Source: Pseudomonadota bacterium (GTDB lineage Bacteria > Pseudomonadota > Gammaproteobacteria > Burkholderiales > Gallionellaceae). From it: a stretch of 64,000 nt of DNA. The notes beneath the pieces were generated by a model. It saw only the letters and a list, made by a program, of their open reading frames with translations, was not told the origin of the DNA and made no database searches. Shown here in pieces: positions 62,975 through 64,000 of the stretch (positions are counted from its first letter, which is position 1; each line of letters begins with the position of its first letter). A program made the position numbers and the translations under genes. The DNA lies in the NCBI GenBank assembly GCA_021783995.1, contig JAJXTH010000007.1, positions 1 through 64,000 of the forward strand. Reading direction: 5' to 3'.

Positions 62975-62998
62975 AAAAAAAAACGCGCAATGCGCGTT
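62975..62998 (-). terminator. Intrinsic terminator after the OlsB-like gene
   Basis: AACGCGC-AAT-GCGCGTT, a 7-bp perfect stem with a 3-base loop. Read on the minus strand it is followed by a run of T about nine bases long. It lies just beyond the stop of the 63017 gene, separating it from dgkA. Confidence 0.85.
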
Positions 62999-63016
62999 CA
63001 AGGGGGAGAGTCATGG

Positions 63017-63775
63017 TTATGATGCGTGGCGCATGAAATGTCGGGTGGCGCGCGGACTGATGCGCGACACGGGCAACAGGATGAACAGGTCGGCGCAGTT
63101 GAATTCCGGATCCCAGGCCGGCTCGCCCGCGATATATGCGCCCAGACGCAGATAACCCTTGATCAGCGGCGGGATGATCACGTCCAGGTTCTGGTCCAGC
63201 GTCTCTATGGGCAGGCGGCAATGCGGCGTGACGCGCAGCTCCTCGGGCGAGGCGTGCAGCTTGTAGACCTTGTTGAACACGCTCGCCGCATAGTGCCCGC
63301 CATCGCTCATGCTGATGCTCGCGCAGCCTATCAGGTATTCGTGATTGCGCTTCGTGATGTATTCTGCAAGCCCTCCCCAGAGCTGTGCGATCGTTGCGCC
63401 ATCGCGGTAATGAACATCGACGCAGGAGCGCCCGACTTCGGCCATGCGGCCGCGCAAGTGCTGCAAACCTGTCATGTCGAATTCCGTTTCGGAGTAGTAT
63501 CCGCCAGCCTTGCAGGCCTGTTCCGGGGTCAGGATGCGGTAGGTGCCAACCACCTTGCTGTTGACTTGGTCGCGCACCAGAAGATGGTCGCAGAACGGGT
63601 CGAATCGGTCGATGTCGAGACCTGTCTCTGCGCTGGGAAGTCTGGCGCCCATCTCGATCCCGAATACCTGGTAGCGTATGCGCTGGGCTTCCATGAGTTC
63701 TTCAGGCGTGCTGGCAAGTTCGCAGCTCAGGCTGCGGGCAGGCTTGACGGCAGAGGGGTGCAACAGATCGAGCAT
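63017..63775 (-). CDS. OlsB-like N-acyltransferase (GNAT fold)
   Basis: 252 residues of the Acetyltransf_5 / OlsB type. EAQRIRYQVFGIEMGARLP, CDHLLVRD, VGTYRIL, EVGRSCVDVHYRDGATI and GCASISMSDG are seen in order. OlsB adds a 3-hydroxyacyl chain to ornithine, the first step in ornithine lipid synthesis; many family members are annotated hemolysin. A good ribosome site AGGAGG precedes the ATG. No olsA is identifiable: the gene upstream is cut off at the window edge. Confidence 0.78.
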   Translation of the reverse strand: MLDLLHPSAVKPARSLSCELASTPEELMEAQRIRYQVFGIEMGARLPSAETGLDIDRFDPFCDHLLVRDQVNSKVVGTYRILTPEQACKAGGYYSETEFDMTGLQHLRGRMAEVGRSCVDVHYRDGATIAQLWGGLAEYITKRNHEYLIGCASISMSDGGHYAASVFNKVYKLHASPEELRVTPHCRLPIETLDQNLDVIIPPLIKGYLRLGAYIAGEPAWDPEFNCADLFILLPVSRISPRATRHFMRHAS

Positions 63776-63852
63776 AATCGCCTCCTTGTGGATAGTGCGA
63801 AAAGCTTAGGGCTCGCATGTTGCAGGCGGGTTAATTCTGTGTGAAAAATAGA

Positions 63853-64000
63853 TTAAACAGGTTCCTTTGGCAGTTCCTGGACATCGACTCTGTTTCCCCA
63901 GAGTTTCGACATGATGAGGCTTGCTAGCGGTACATACCCGCTGGTGAAGAAATGCGCGGATCCATCGCCAGGCGGGCTTTCCGACAGCTCGGTTTCGATC
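63853..64000 (-). CDS. C-terminal fragment of an unrecognised protein (5' end outside window)
   Basis: The last 48 codons of a minus-strand gene, ending KLWGNRVDVQELPKEPV and TAA at 63853-63855. The segment HFFTSGYVPLASLIMSKLWG has one hydrophobic stretch. Not recognised. It lies 77 bases upstream of the OlsB-like gene on the same strand; an acyltransferase or lipid gene would be expected there, but nothing in these residues confirms it. Confidence 0.5.
   Translation of the reverse strand, partial: IETELSESPPGDGSAHFFTSGYVPLASLIMSKLWGNRVDVQELPKEPV

Overview
The window looks like an ordinary chromosomal segment of a Gram-negative betaproteobacterium, most likely of the Nitrosomonadales/Gallionellaceae type. 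I infer this from gene content and order: glnA followed by ntrB and ntrC, pilC-pilD-coaE-zapD-yacG, xthA divergent from pyrE, mpl, and LPS core genes waaC and waaA. A name below family level is a guess. Coding density is very high, with no gene-free stretch over 300 bases (the largest gaps are about 250-270 bases, at 24907-25156 and 58737-59005). I see no rRNA, tRNA, CRISPR array, prophage, transposase or replication origin.

Layout. 1-4020: the 3' part of metH, then a tandem-domain FKBP prolyl isomerase and a lipoprotein FKBP. 4068-10208: a tightly coupled 2-oxoacid:acceptor oxidoreductase operon (gamma, alpha, beta and a GltD-like flavoprotein carrying a 2x[4Fe-4S] domain), a DUF486 membrane protein and mpl. 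10205-16015 (minus strand): ntrC, ntrB, a DUF4124 protein, glnA with a sigma-54 promoter and NtrC sites, and a cation diffusion facilitator. 16083-19671: a rhodanese and an ABC transporter with fused permeases. 19689-24906: PAP2, DUF4337, xthA, pyrE, DUF4124, purC and fbp.

25157-39371 is the accessory-looking part. Heptosyltransferase I and Kdo transferase bracket a surface glycan cluster: a polyprenyl-phosphate sugar transferase, a WbpM-like dehydratase, three GT2 enzymes, a GT4, a methyltransferase, an O-antigen ligase/polymerase, and an MBOAT/SGNH pair likely to acylate the glycan. 39383-46812 holds DUF302, a Nudix-ThiE fusion, yacG, zapD, coaE, pilD, pilC, a CorC-like protein and lgt. 46863-54423 holds ilvD, a mutarotase and the complete livKHMGF branched-chain amino acid ABC operon. 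54437-58736 (minus strand) holds an EVE protein, relA without its ACT domain, and a GAF-GGDEF-EAL protein. 59006-64000 holds a YeiH-family transporter, a small membrane protein, a UspA-like protein, PAP2, a GT4, dgkA, an OlsB-like N-acyltransferase and a partial gene at the edge.

Most of the window is housekeeping. The points most worth a second look are the RelA protein ending exactly before the ACT domain, the NAD(P)H-type oxidoreductase operon, the FKBP triplication, the glycan cluster with GT2 paralogues on opposite strands, heptad-type repeats (one inside the MBOAT gene, one flanking a REP-like hairpin), the degenerate ThiE-like half of the Nudix fusion, and the well-preserved glnA control region. 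I found no clear novel defence or mobile system.
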